Positions 12,801-21,947 of a DNA stretch of 64,000 bases are shown one piece after another. Source of the DNA: Motacilla alba alba (Eukaryota > Chordata > Aves > Passeriformes > Motacillidae); contig NC_052034.1 of assembly GCF_015832195.1 (NCBI RefSeq), positions 3,869,501 through 3,933,500 on the forward strand, written 5' to 3'. How positions within the stretch are numbered: position 1 is the stretch's first letter; the number at the start of each line of letters is the position of its first letter. The position numbers and the translations under genes are program-made. The notes beneath the pieces are model-generated. The model had not been told where the DNA came from, searched no databases, and saw only the letters and a list, made by a program, of their open reading frames with translations.

Positions 12801-15800
12801 ATTTCCAAATATATGGGACAAGTGGAAAAGAGAGGAAGAGCAGAAAAAAAAAGCAATGGCCTGAGGGGTGGCTGGTAGGAAAGAAGAGCTCCTAATGCAA
12901 TGTGGGTTTTTTCTTCATTTCAGCATAAAAAAAGAATGTAGGCTGGAGAGAAGGTGGCACATCTGGGACTGTGGGTATCCACCAGCTTCTTGGGGTTATT
13001 AGAACCCAGAGCCCTGTGACAGAGGAACCTTAAAGGTGAGGCTGTTGGGATCAGGCAGGTTGGACAAGCAGTTTGTTATTCTGAATGTCACCTTGATGAC
13101 ACATCCAAAGGCTCCTGCACTAATGCTGTGTCTAACAGCTTCACAGGACACTGTTTACAAGCACCATGTGGGCAGGAGGCACCATCACAGGCTTAAGCCT
13201 TTCTTAGCTGATGTGTAAATTACTGTACACATAATTAACATACATTAATTTGTTATTAACTGAGAGATTTTGACACCTCTCAAAGAAAGCTGCCACGCCT
13301 CCTTCTTGCTACCCAGAGTCCTTGGTATAGTTTGTGACCACATTATCATCAAAAACAATGGATCTGTTCTTGTTCCTACTGATCTCACTAGAAATAGAGA
13401 AAGCCTCATACAATCGTGGAAAATAATCTCACCTTTAAAGCCTGATTCTGACCCTGCAAAGACAATGTGAGCATTTCCCTTGGTGTCAATAGCTTTGTGC
13501 CAGACTGCCGGGGGTTCTGTGTGTTAGAGCACAAAGCTTGTGAAATAAACCATGAAGGGCTGGTCCCTGGGATTGAAATGCTTTTCATATAAAAGACCCC
13601 ACGAGGTTGTCACAAAGGATGTTAAGAATACAACAGCCACTGTTCTGCATTTTTGAAAAAAAAAAAAACCAACCCAAACCTGGAAAACAATGATGTGTGA
13701 GGTCTCTCTACTGAGTTTCTAACAGCCTTTAAGTAACCCAAAGCTGCACTAAATTCAAGGAAGAAAAAAAAAAAGTGCCTTTTAATTTTAAGGTCCATTA
13801 AAAGCAATGCTTTCCACATGGGAAAGGGCCGTGACCAGCGTGGAGGAAGATCATCTCTTTCTGGGGTTGGTGGATGATGGAAAGGGGTGAACAAAGGTAA
13901 ATTGTAGCTGAGGATTAGAAGCAGCCCTGTCCTGATGATGGAACAGTTCCCAAGGGAAGTGATGAAAGCCTCATCAATTGATTCAATTAAAACCAGACTG
14001 GAAAAAGAATCAGAGAATATGTTCTGAGAGAACATTCCTGGCAAATCACACAGCCTGACAATCCATGTCTTTTGTGCTTCTGATCTCTGTTGTCATATCT
14101 TTAATTGAATTAAAATAAAGAGTACACAAAGTATATTTGAAACAGTTTTCTAATGCTAATGGAGCATGAATTCATTCAGTGATTATATATATGTACCATC
14201 GGGGTTATGGACTGATGCTTCATTGCAGTGACAAAAGCAATTCTCTGGGCTCTCATTATCCACAATAGTCTTCTTAATTAGATGCAATAATTCTGAGGTT
14301 AAATTCAAAAATATCTCATTTCATGCTGAAAAAAACCTTCAACAAGTTACCATAAAAATGCATCTCTGTGCAAAATACCAAACATGTGAGTCTCCTGAGA
14401 GGGAAGAAGGCACAAAAAAATCACACATGGTTGCTTGGAATTAGTCTCTTCACAGCTGCTTTATACTCTGGTTTTAATTATTACAACAGCACCCACTAGC
14501 ACTGCTGCAATGAGAGTCTGCCATTATTCCTATTCTAAACACCCCTTTTTACCTGCTTTTTACCCTTTTCTACCCTGGTTTTATTACCCAGCCATAAAAT
14601 ACAATCTGTCGCAGGTAAAAATGGCTGGCAAAGCCTTGGCCTGGACAGCTTTCAAGAAATAGAGTTTGAAACAATTTGGTTGTTTTCAGCTTGAGCAGCA
14701 GCAGAGTAATGGGGTGAAACTTCCAACTACATTTCTGATTTTGATGAGTTGAAACCACACTTCTGATGTTTCCCAATGACAGCTTTTGAGTTTAAAACTA
14801 CTTGGTTATGCTTCATGAATATTTATGAGACTTGTTGCAGTTTGTTTATGGCTCAGACCAGTGACAGTTCAGGACAAAGGCTTCTCATCCCAGGTCTTCA
14901 TGTCTTGGTTCATCAAGAATACTGGGAGGATGTCACTAATTACCCCAGGCTAATGGTTGTAGTGGGACACCAAACCTCCTGTGAGCAGCCAGTCAAAGTC
15001 TGAATTCCCAAGTGAGTCAGGGCTTTGACATTTTAGAAAGGGACAGGGAGGGGTGTCCTAAAAACCACTGCTCCAGGAGTCACTTCCCAAAGAGCAGCAA
15101 GGCTGCAGCTCTGAGGAAAGCAAAACAGTTCCCTCCAGCAGGCCAGAATGGGAGTGTGGATGGAGATGGAATGTGAAATGTCCAGATACAGCCAGGTACC
15201 TGGGATGCTGCAGAAGGGAAGCCCTTCACTTAATCCTCTGGGCTGTCCCCAGGGAAATGCTGCCACTTTGTGATAAACACCACATTCTGAACCAAATGCT
15301 CCTATTTCATTTCTCACCTTGGTGAAGTCATCTAGGTATACAATTTTTTCCAATGTGTTTAAGATTTTCAGCTTCCTGTCATGGGTTGCTGGAAAAAAAA
15401 AAATGAAGGGATATTGGTTTAGAAAGCAACAGTTGTGATTTTGCATATCGTACACATATTTTTGCACAATATGCTGTTACATTAACTTTCTTCTCATGTT
15501 GGATGACATTTATTTGAGGTTATCCCACAGTAGCTGAAGCATCTGACTGTACAGAGACCATCTAAATCTGCTTGCATGTCTCTTGCTGAGAATCTCCATT
15601 TAGCTATTCAGAACTGTAGAGTCATATTTATTCTTGACATAAGCTGGTGCAAATTGCAATGATTTTAACAGTACTTACAACTAATTATGTGAGGGAGGAA
15701 ATGATTTTTGATTTAACAAACAGATAAAACTGCCTTAGAACTCTGGAGACACGGATTCTGCTTTGCAAGAGAAGAATCTGAAAATCATAGTAATTTTCTC

Positions 15801-18800
15801 AAGAATATGGGAATATTTTTACTGATGATGATATTCAAAAGAATGTTTTGGTCAGCTTCTAGGCTGCTATAATGGAACTGAGAAGAGACATCAAACATCT
15901 ATATAGGTTTCTGAATGAGTTCTTTGAGAACAGACATGCTCTTTCTGTTGGAATGATTTTTCTGTTCTTTCTTCTAAATATATCAGAAATAATGAGAAAA
16001 TTCATCATAGAATGCATTTATCTCTTGTTGGTTAATATGTTCCTAAACTGTACATTATCTTTATTGAACTATAAAACAGAATGTAATGTTCTGTTAATGT
16101 ACATTGAATGCTATTAAGTGAAATAAATTAAGAAATGGAGCCTATTAGGGAAATAGTACAGAGAGCACCCCCAGCATCTGGAGAGCAAATATCTGGGCAG
16201 GAAATTTCTTCACAATCTCATGTCCCAGGGTCTGTTTGCACTGGGGAACCACAGCTCCACAGCAGGAGCACAGGGGCTGTGTTTGGCAGTCACACAACAT
16301 CCTACCAACACTGGATGATTACTCAGAGGAACAATTCTGTAATACAGACAGGGCTGACCAAGGGTGAGCTCCAGGCAGAGGTGACTCCAGCAGCAACAGA
16401 AATACTCTGGATTGTCCTGTTCATCATCCCAAATCAGCACAGACACATTTGTTATCATTTATGATCATTACAGGCTCTCAATGTAAAGGGCTGGCAGCAG
16501 GCTCGTGTTGCCACTTCAGTGTTCCTGCTTCTATTCAATTATCATCATCTGGGGAGGTCATGTGTGAGCTATATAAAGTGGACAGGAATTATGGAAATCT
16601 TTCTGAGCTGAGTGCTCTGGAACAGAGGCCCTGGGCTGTGTGTCACTGGATGCCAGGGCCTGGTCAAGGGAATGGCTTGATGAGCTGAGCTATTGGGTGG
16701 AGCACTAGGTAAACCTCAGCAATTCCCCTGAAACCATAACAGGTAACAACACTGACAGACTTTAAGTTTGTTGATCCCACCTTTGTTCCATATCTCCCTG
16801 TATGCCAGTATTTCCAAGACATGAGACAAACTCAAAAAGGAAGAGTGATTTTAAAAAGAGCAGTAAGCACATGCAATGTGCTAATAAGGGATGTAAGTGG
16901 AAAAGGTCTGCATCTGGTCTTTCTATCTCCCTGAAAGATTTTTAAAACATTTTTTCCATATTTTTCAAGATCATATTAATGAATTACATGGTGGTTCAGT
17001 CTCTTTCCAATCTATCTGAAGATTTGTGGTTGATATCCTGATGTAACTACCCTTAGAGATTCTTTCTCTGTTATCAAATCCATTTGCTGTTTGCTCACAG
17101 TTCACATCAGAATTCAGATCACAGCAATAAAACTAAAGAAGACACATTGAAAACTTGCCTTTTCTCATATCTTCAGGAATAGAATCAGTGACATCTGGAA
17201 AAAACCTCAAGACACTCTGAACCTGAAAATCAAGGTAATAGCCTGTGTCATGCAGACAACAGTAGACAATTACTAAAATAAATCGCCCAGAATAATCAGA
17301 CATATGGGCCAGTCATGGGAGGTAAGATTTGTGAACAATGCCCTGTCCCCTGATCCTGTGGTGGCAGAGCCATCACCCACGCTCGTGCTCCATGCTGCAA
17401 TGCCAGGGCACATGGCACTAGGACAAATGTCCTTTGCATCCTGTCTGCAACAACCACAGCAGGATCTCCCCTAGTTACCAACGCTGCTGGGATTCTTTCA
17501 TGGCCATCCACTGTCCACTCCTTGAACAGAGCTGCCAACACCTCCTTTCTCCTCGCTGTCTCCTCAGCCTTCTGTCTTTCCATCTCCTCCCTTTCCTCAC
17601 GTTTTTTCTTCGCCTCAGCCTTCATCTGGACCAGCCTGTAGGACATGAGAACGTGGATTAAAAAGGGACCATCATAGACATACTTAAGATTGATTAAGCC
17701 TACCCTAAAGAACAAAACAAAAGGAAGCAACTCTTTGCTGAAATTCCTGTCTATGTGGAAGACATTTAATGGAAAATCATCTGTGCAGCTCTCCTAGTTT
17801 GTGTCATTTCAACAGTGACACGTTTTACCTTCACATTTATAATGACATTCATCATTTATTGTGTAGATGTCCTTCAATTTCCTTTCAATTCTAGCAGGGA
17901 GACAGGTGCATAATTTTGCTACAGTTGATTTACCAACAAAATTGCATCAGTCTTCATTGTCTCCAAACCCAAGTACCTTTTCACACGAGCACTTCAATGG
18001 CAAAGAACAATGTTCAATAAAATTTCTGAAGCAGCCTCACACAATAGAGCCCTCACTGCCTTAGGACAGGGGTAATATCTCAGCCTCTTCATCATTTTCA
18101 ACACATGGAGTTTGCAGGTTTGGACTGCCAGTCAGCTCCCTTTCTTCCTGCTTTTGTTTTCTTTGCTTCTCTAAACATCCAGCCACGTTTTTCCCAATCC
18201 TCCATTTCACGCAACAAAAGAAGTGAATAAAATTGATCCTGAACTCATCTACTTTGATTTTGACTTTGTTAATTTGGGGAAAAAACCTTTTAGGATGGTC
18301 AAAATGCTTAAAGCCAAATGGAGGCTGCTGGAATCTCTCTGCACTGAGGCAGCTGCTCATCTTCATGGCCTTCACACCCTCTATAGCTATTCAGAGAAAG
18401 GGAAATTGCTCCTCTTTAGTACCTGAGAACTCCAAAACCTATATTTTAGCTAACAGTTCCTGCTCCCTTCTTCCCCCTGTGTTTCACATGCTGTGAAATG
18501 GGCTAATCCTGTCCCTGCCCTCTTCTGTTCCTCTGGGGTCATCCTACAAATTATAATCCATCAATATTTTCTTTAATGAACAGAAAGACGTGTTTTACAT
18601 GTCACAGCAATACACTTTGATCACAGTCAGTTTTATCACAAGGTCCCTGTTCTTCATGGCCATTTATCACAGAGGTTTCTTAATGAATCATTTGGTTCCT
18701 CAATCGATGGTGGGCATTGCACAAGCGCTCCCGAGGCAGCTCAGCCTCGGGCACTTTGATAGCAGGGGGAAGGTAAAATATTTTCCCAACTTCTGACTCC

Positions 18801-21800
18801 TTCCCAGAGCTGGAGAAGAGAAGGAATGCAGCAGGTACCAACCTAAGTGGACAAACAAATTTTTCTCCAATGCAGCAGAAAGAAAACCAGACCATTTGTA
18901 GAGGTAGCTCCTCCTCTGGAGCTGTCTGCAAGCTGGAAGCAGAGCCTGGGCTGTGCTCAGAGCTGCCAAGCTGCTCTGGTGATTAATTTGGGCAGTGTCC
19001 AGCACAAGTTACATTCTGTGCTGCACCTGCACTGGGCTGCAGTTTTGCATTCATTTCTAGGGTCCTAAAACTGGGCAGCTGCATCCTGTGCCTGGTGTCT
19101 CTCAGACAATAATGGCAAATCAGGGGGAACAGTACCAGGCAAAGTACCCATTGCAAAGTGAGCTCGTTTTGGATCAGACATTTCCAGAAGAGATGAGATG
19201 GCAGCGAGGTGACTTCTCCCTGCAGAACCAAACATGTTTCCTCAGGAGGAGAGCTGCCTGCCTCCCACACAGGGATGGGTGACTCAGCCTGAAGGACTCC
19301 CATCCCTGGACAAAGGCTCTGTTTCAGGTATCAGTCCATGTGCATAAGGAATTTCTCCCATCTGTTCTCCTTCCTGCCTTGACTCCCAGTCAGGTGGCAG
19401 TTAAGGAGAAACTGGAGGAAGTCCAAGAGAGCTCACTGAGGATAGGAAAGTGTTAGATGGGAACCTGTGATGAATCCTGCCTTGCCTGAAGGTAATGCCA
19501 AGGCTCCCAGGATCTTCATTTGGGCCAGAATTTCATTCCTCACCTTTCTGGTGCTTATGGGAGAGGTGTTAAGCACAGACTGGCATTGCTCTTGTAACAA
19601 TTCCAGCCTGTTTGAAATCCAGTGACTCACATGAGGAGTCTCACTGCTGTGTGGTGTTAAAATCCTGTGTTGCTGTGATTTAAGAATCCCATGCAAATCT
19701 CACAATACAGTCATCACAAATATGTAAATCCTGAGCTGCTGTGAATGCAAATCCCATGATACTACTACCAGTGGATATGCAAAACTTGCTACAGCCATGA
19801 TTACAGAAGCCCCTGGCAATGCTGTCTACGAAGATATTTATTTCTGTAAGTCTTGATAGTCACTTCCTTCGACTCAGCTCTGGGAGCTACAGATGCAGAA
19901 CCTGTCTCCAAATGTAAAAATGGGCTTAACAGCCAAGGTCAAGATAACAGGTCATGGGTCGCCAACACTTCGTATTCAACAAAAGCCCACCAAAACCCCA
20001 GGAAATTTTATGTATTTTTATGTATTTTAGTTCAATTACTTTTTCAAAATAAAACAGATATACCCAGGTGTCCCTCTGTGAAGCAACAGGAATGATAAAA
20101 CTGTTCCCAAAGCAAAGGTGTGGCAAGGCTGACATCCTAAACATCCCCCCAGAACAGCCTGTGCTTGAGTGAAAACTCACTGAAAGACATATTTCCCCAG
20201 CTCATTTGTTTCAGTGGACCAACATTTAAGAAATAGAAAACAAAACTGAAATTCTTTTATCAGTGACTGTATGAAATTCACTTCTCATGCTGCTTTGTTG
20301 TATTCACATCAGGCATGTTCCTACAAACTGCAGCAGTATGTTTAATGGAAATGTGGAGACAGAAGCTCAGATAGAGAGACTTAACATATCCTTTTAAGTA
20401 TTATAATACTGGGAACTTCAATTATCTTCATTTAGGGTTTATGCATAAGACATGTCAACATTTTACTTCCCTAATTCCTGACACTGAAACCAATTTTCAA
20501 GGTGTATGCACTATTTATGCAAATAGAGAGTCATTCACACAGAAGTCATTATTCTACAAACACAGATACAGAATGAAGTGATCTAGTAGTGAATGAGTAA
20601 TTTTGACATTAGTCACAATCACCTCTGGATCATCTATGAACTGAAAAGTTCACATCTACATTTTCCTGAACAGAGCAATGAAAATAAAGCATTATTGTTC
20701 ATCTAATGCTCTCACATTTTATCCTTAGCATTTTGTAAGGTGCCATGGAACCCTGTTTCAACATTCATTAAGTATTATAATAAAGCAAACAGCCCAGTAA
20801 TAAGCAACAGAACAAAAACCAAAACAGTTTCTACTTTAAAAGGAAAAACAGAATATAAAAGGAAAGCCTAAATAAAAATCCTGGGTGAAGGAGTTTCTAC
20901 AATGTTGTTGTTCTCTTGGTCAAGAGAAATCATCCTGCGGGAGGAAAAAAAGGTTGTTTTTATTAAGTTTGGAAGACTAGAGAAGAAACTATCTCAAGAA
21001 GAGTCTCCAGACCTTTCATACTAACAGCTGTCCCAAAGAGCTGCTGTCTCTAAGCTAGACCAGTTTGGAAGCAGTTTGCATTGCTCATGTGTTATTAAGA
21101 TGGAGTCTAAAGAGGAATTATATCCTTGTGAAGGGCAGAATATTGCCTTAAACAGGAATAACTAGTGTTTCATTTTGTGTGCTATGTTCTGGTGCTTGTC
21201 CTGCTTCTCAAGTTTTTATGAGACAAATACCATTCCTGGCACTGCACGCCACAAGGTGTGTTTTGCTCAAGATTCTGCCAGCCAGGCTGCAGGGACACCA
21301 TTCCTTTTGTAAAACACAGACCAAGACACCAGCTCTGGCCTTGTGACCAGCCACCCTGTCAGTGCTCTCACCTCTGTGAAGCTGTACCTTGCCTCAAAGA
21401 TTTGAGCTCCTCTGAGACCACCTTCATTTCTCTCAGGTACGGGCCTGGTTTTGCAGGAACACTATACTGAGGGTTATGCCTCATCAGGTATTCTGCAAGA
21501 TAATTAACGGGCTTAAACCTGGTTGGTTCTTGGTCTGATACAAGCACATGGTTTCTTTCCACTGCCATTAACAAATTTGCTGTTCCTGGGATTAATGTGG
21601 GGAGGAGGTTGTCGAGCAAATCGATGCGAGTATCGAGTGTCTCCTTGTCCTCCCTGTACCACTCTCTGGCCAGCCAGTCCCCGGGCTCTCTCCTCCTCAC
21701 CTTTGCTTCTTCTGCCTTTTGTGCTTGAACCAACCTCATCTTTGTCTCCTGCAGACTCAGACACCTTTGTTGTACCTTTTCATGAAAACACTCTTTCCAC

Positions 21801-21937
21801 GAAGTGTAATGACTAGGACATGGCAGTTCATCACCCCCCTGATTGCTTTCCATCTCTGTTGCAGTCCTATCCTCATGTCCAAGTTCAGGATCTTGTAGAT
21901 CTGCAGATTGGGCTGATTCTTCTGGCTGAGCAGCCAT
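522..21937 (-). CDS. EFCAB5: EFCAB5, EF-hand calcium-binding domain protein 5 (partial; ten coding exons joined)
   Basis: Joined coding exons on the minus strand: 21937-21372, 17635-17479, 17222-17159, 15388-15318, 11854-11699, 7030-6931, 6239-5553, 4462-4248, 3025-2869 and 811-522. They total 2463 nt, exactly 821 codons, with intron phases that agree at every junction. The order of features is an N-terminal LAREWY and LLPTLIPG block, a charged helix, a degenerate EF-hand (residues about 335-346), a long acidic disordered segment (about 372-600), a helical segment, and a second degenerate EF-hand (694-705). This order and the local motifs match what I know of vertebrate EFCAB5. The human protein is about 1500 residues as I recall, so the C-terminal part lies beyond the left edge. 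The biochemical function of the family is poorly defined. Neighbouring SSH2 in head-to-head orientation supports the identification by synteny. Confidence 0.9.
1047..1225. other. Isolated CpG-rich patch in an EFCAB5 intron
   Basis: I count about 16 CpG dinucleotides in roughly 147 bases (1080-1225), while the flanking kilobases have almost none. It includes AGCGCGGCGCGGG near 1110. It lies immediately upstream of a CR1 tail. It may be an orphan CpG island, a recent insertion or a cryptic promoter. No transcript can be inferred from the sequence. Confidence 0.6.
1280..1365 (+). mobile_element. CR1 LINE 3'-end remnant
   Basis: The stretch GGCAGGGTGTTGGACTAGAT followed by GATCTTTACAGG and CCTTCCAATCCAAACCA matches the familiar 3' end of avian CR1 elements (GGTTGGACTAGATGATCTTT ... 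CCTTCCAACCCAAACCATTCTATGA). The terminal ATTCTATGA copies are decayed to TTTATCATCATTATC. Only about 80 bases survive, with no coding part. Confidence 0.75.
2869..3025 (-). CDS. EFCAB5: EFCAB5 coding exon 9 (residues 673-724), EF-hand
   Basis: The acceptor is TTCCTCTGTTGCAG and the donor AAGG|GTAAGG. It encodes LQRMSHVAQRKQLLEALFEK, then WDSKACGSLDLEEVVAVLS and FKGGMGKEALMK. This is a recognisable helix-loop-helix with loop D694-SKACGSLDLE-E705: Asp at 1, Gly at 6, Leu at 8, Glu at 12. Positions 3 (Lys) and 5 (Cys) are not acidic, so affinity for calcium is uncertain. The same FDLFQQWD-like EF-hand is present in mammalian orthologues. It is the best EF-hand in the window and justifies the family name. 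Confidence 0.88.
3026..4247 (-). other. EFCAB5: EFCAB5 intron 8 (1.2 kb)
   Basis: A GT-AG intron between exons 8 and 9, phase 0. No repeat, RNA or exon is recognised in it. The open frames it contains have no conserved-looking composition. Confidence 0.75.
4248..4462 (-). CDS. EFCAB5: EFCAB5 coding exon 8 (residues 601-672), helical segment
   Basis: The acceptor is CTGCCTTTCAG and the donor GAAAAA|GTAAAT. It completes an Asp codon and encodes SGPSSVAEIQNHQDSC, then LTLPQFVQLMDNFVGEDI and AVKRLTAFIKREYKQ, ending in a lysine-rich helix (TDEEKMKQQEK). The LPQFV-x-L-x-D-x-FVGE stretch has the look of the exiting helix plus linker of an EF-hand pair, but there is no canonical loop. The exon leaves in phase 0. 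The low-coordinate boundary depends on the GTAAAT donor and is slightly less certain than the others. Confidence 0.83.
4463..5552 (-). other. EFCAB5: EFCAB5 intron 7 (1.1 kb)
   Basis: A GT-AG intron in phase 1 between the large acidic exon and exon 8. I see nothing else in it. Confidence 0.75.
5553..6239 (-). CDS. EFCAB5: EFCAB5 coding exon 7, large acidic low-complexity exon (687 nt)
   Basis: The acceptor is TTTTCTGTTTTAG and the donor CCAGG|GTAAAG. It begins by completing Trp, then PIIELQDINLMDFWG, which parallels the WPI...FWG segment of mammalian EFCAB5. The rest (about residues 390-600) is dominated by Glu, Ser, Thr, Asp and Gly (for example GREPETETKPEE), with no secondary-structure pattern, so it is very probably disordered. 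Mammalian EFCAB5 also has a long repetitive acidic region here, so this is a fast-evolving spacer between the two halves of the protein. It leaves in phase 1. Confidence 0.88.
6240..6930 (-). other. EFCAB5: EFCAB5 intron 6 (0.69 kb)
   Basis: A GT-AG phase-1 intron that splits a Trp codon (T|GG). A minus-strand open frame at 6549-6782 lies in it, but it has no splice sites that fit the gene. Confidence 0.8.
6931..7030 (-). CDS. EFCAB5: EFCAB5 coding exon 6 (residues 339-371), second half of degenerate EF-hand
   Basis: The acceptor is CTTTTTGTCTAG and the donor GAAT|GTGAGC. It encodes VGVLDRQKILALLRDFYD, then RRPMSNKWELWNPRE and the first base of a Trp codon completed by the next exon (T+GG). 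VG-x-LDRQ-x-x-LALL-x-x-FYD matches the family. The loop D335-YGK-VGVLDRQ-K346 has Asp at 1, Gly at 6 and Leu at 8, but Gly at 3 and Lys at 12. Calcium binding is therefore doubtful. Confidence 0.87.
7031..11698 (-). other. EFCAB5: EFCAB5 intron 5 (4.7 kb)
   Basis: A GT-AG phase-0 intron that interrupts the first EF-hand loop. It holds a very AT-rich tract around 8820-8990 and a small 25-bp tandem duplication at 8548-8597. No exon, RNA gene or transposon was recognised. Confidence 0.7.
8548..8597. repeat. 25-bp tandem duplication
   Basis: Two adjacent copies read CAAACACACAATGTTTTAAA and CAAACACACAACGTTTTAAA, each followed by GGTG. They differ by one base in that stretch, so the duplication is fairly recent. 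No function is apparent. Confidence 0.85.
11699..11854 (-). CDS. EFCAB5: EFCAB5 coding exon 5 (residues 287-338), first half of degenerate EF-hand
   Basis: The acceptor is TTTCTCTCTATAG and the donor AAG|GTAGGC. The exon is exactly 52 codons, phase 0 at both ends. It encodes LILSYIEHVLSDKFQEIMEY, then a conserved helix with CAEDFQEATKHDARRQIF and GLFQACDYGK. The ADEF-x-E-x-x-K-x-D-x-RRQ-x-F pattern is shared with mammalian EFCAB5. The final residues DYGK are positions 1-4 of an EF-hand loop that continues in the next exon. Confidence 0.87.
11855..15317 (-). other. EFCAB5: EFCAB5 intron 4 (3.5 kb)
   Basis: A GT-AG phase-0 intron. It contains A/T homopolymer runs (for example about 13657-13668 and 13766-13775), but no recognised repeat family or exon. 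Confidence 0.7.
15318..15388 (-). CDS. EFCAB5: EFCAB5 coding exon 4 (residues to 286)
   Basis: The acceptor is an exceptionally clean T-tract ending in CCAG and the donor is AAG|GTGAGA. It encodes (A)THDRKLKILNTLEKIVYL followed by DDFTK. It enters in phase 1 and leaves in phase 0. The segment is predicted to be helical and carries no known motif. Its position between the EW..IP segment and the first EF-hand exon agrees with the family order. Confidence 0.82.
15389..17158 (-). other. EFCAB5: EFCAB5 intron 3, GC-AG type (1.8 kb)
   Basis: It begins GCAAGT directly after AAAAG and ends in a T-tract with CCAG. GC-AG introns are the main non-canonical class removed by the major spliceosome. They typically show a strong donor consensus otherwise, as here (AAG|GCAAGT). 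No exon or repeat was recognised inside. Confidence 0.78.
17159..17222 (-). CDS. EFCAB5: EFCAB5 coding exon 3 (64 nt) with a GC splice donor
   Basis: This short exon was found by phase matching. The acceptor is TTGATTTTCAG, 21 codons follow (VQSVLRFFPDVTDSIPEDMR, then K), plus one base. The 5' splice site reads AAAAG|GCAAGT, a textbook GC-AG donor with no usable GT nearby. Without this exon, exon 2 (phase 0) and exon 4 (needs phase 1) cannot be joined. With it, the split codon G+CA gives Ala and the frame continues. The motif VLRFFPD resembles the VLQEFF-type segment at the same place in mammalian orthologues. Confidence 0.8.
17479..17635 (-). CDS. EFCAB5: EFCAB5 coding exon 2 (residues 189-241), charged helix
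   Basis: The acceptor is TCATGTCCTACAG and the donor TTG|GTAACT. The exon completes a split Arg codon from the previous exon (AG+G) and ends in phase 0. It encodes a run rich in Lys, Glu and Arg (VQMKAEAKKKREEREEMERQ and onward), likely a single long helix or coiled coil. A segment ALFKEWTVDGHERIPAAL follows, which aligns with the conserved EW..D....IP motif of the family. The next intron is only 256 bp. Confidence 0.88.
17636..21371 (-). other. EFCAB5: EFCAB5 intron 1 (3.7 kb)
   Basis: A GT-AG phase-2 intron between the first two coding exons. It holds a diverged 66-bp-period duplication with octamer-like ATGCAAAT sites near 19.7 kb. No other element was recognised. Confidence 0.7.
19660..19758. 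repeat. Diverged duplication (period 66 bp) with two ATGCAAAT octamers
   Basis: AAATCCTGTGTTGCTGTGAT at 19660 and AAATCCTGAGCTGCTGTGAA at 19726 are diverged copies, and both run on to AATCCCATG. Perfect ATGCAAAT octamers (a POU-factor type site) occur at 19691-19698 and 19745-19752, with an ATATGCAAAA variant near 19775. Regulatory meaning is unproven. Confidence 0.6.
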
Positions 21938-21947
21938 ACCTTAATCA
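21372..21947 (-). CDS. EFCAB5: EFCAB5 first coding exon (residues 1-188), with start codon
   Basis: The acceptor is a strong pyrimidine tract ending in TCACAG. Ten bases of 5'UTR follow before the ATG at 21937-21935. The start is chosen because a TAA lies in frame 6 nt upstream within the same exon, and the context (G at -3, G at +4) is strong. The donor is AGAG|GTGAGA (phase 2). A nearer GTACAG site would put a stop in the next exon, so it is rejected. The protein starts acidic and glutamine-rich (about 1-40), then has a charged helix (50-85), LAREWYRED (89-97), LLDNLLPTLIPG (107-118) and FKPVNYLAEYLMRHNPQY (141-158). The last two blocks resemble the two helices of a DPY-30 motif. The same blocks are recognisable in mammalian EFCAB5. 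Confidence 0.88.

Noticed and set aside
21381..21388. Alternative donor AAG|GTACAG for the first EFCAB5 coding exon
   Set aside because: Joining from here to the next exon gives phase 1 and an immediate TGA. The GTGAGA donor 16 bases downstream keeps the frame open.
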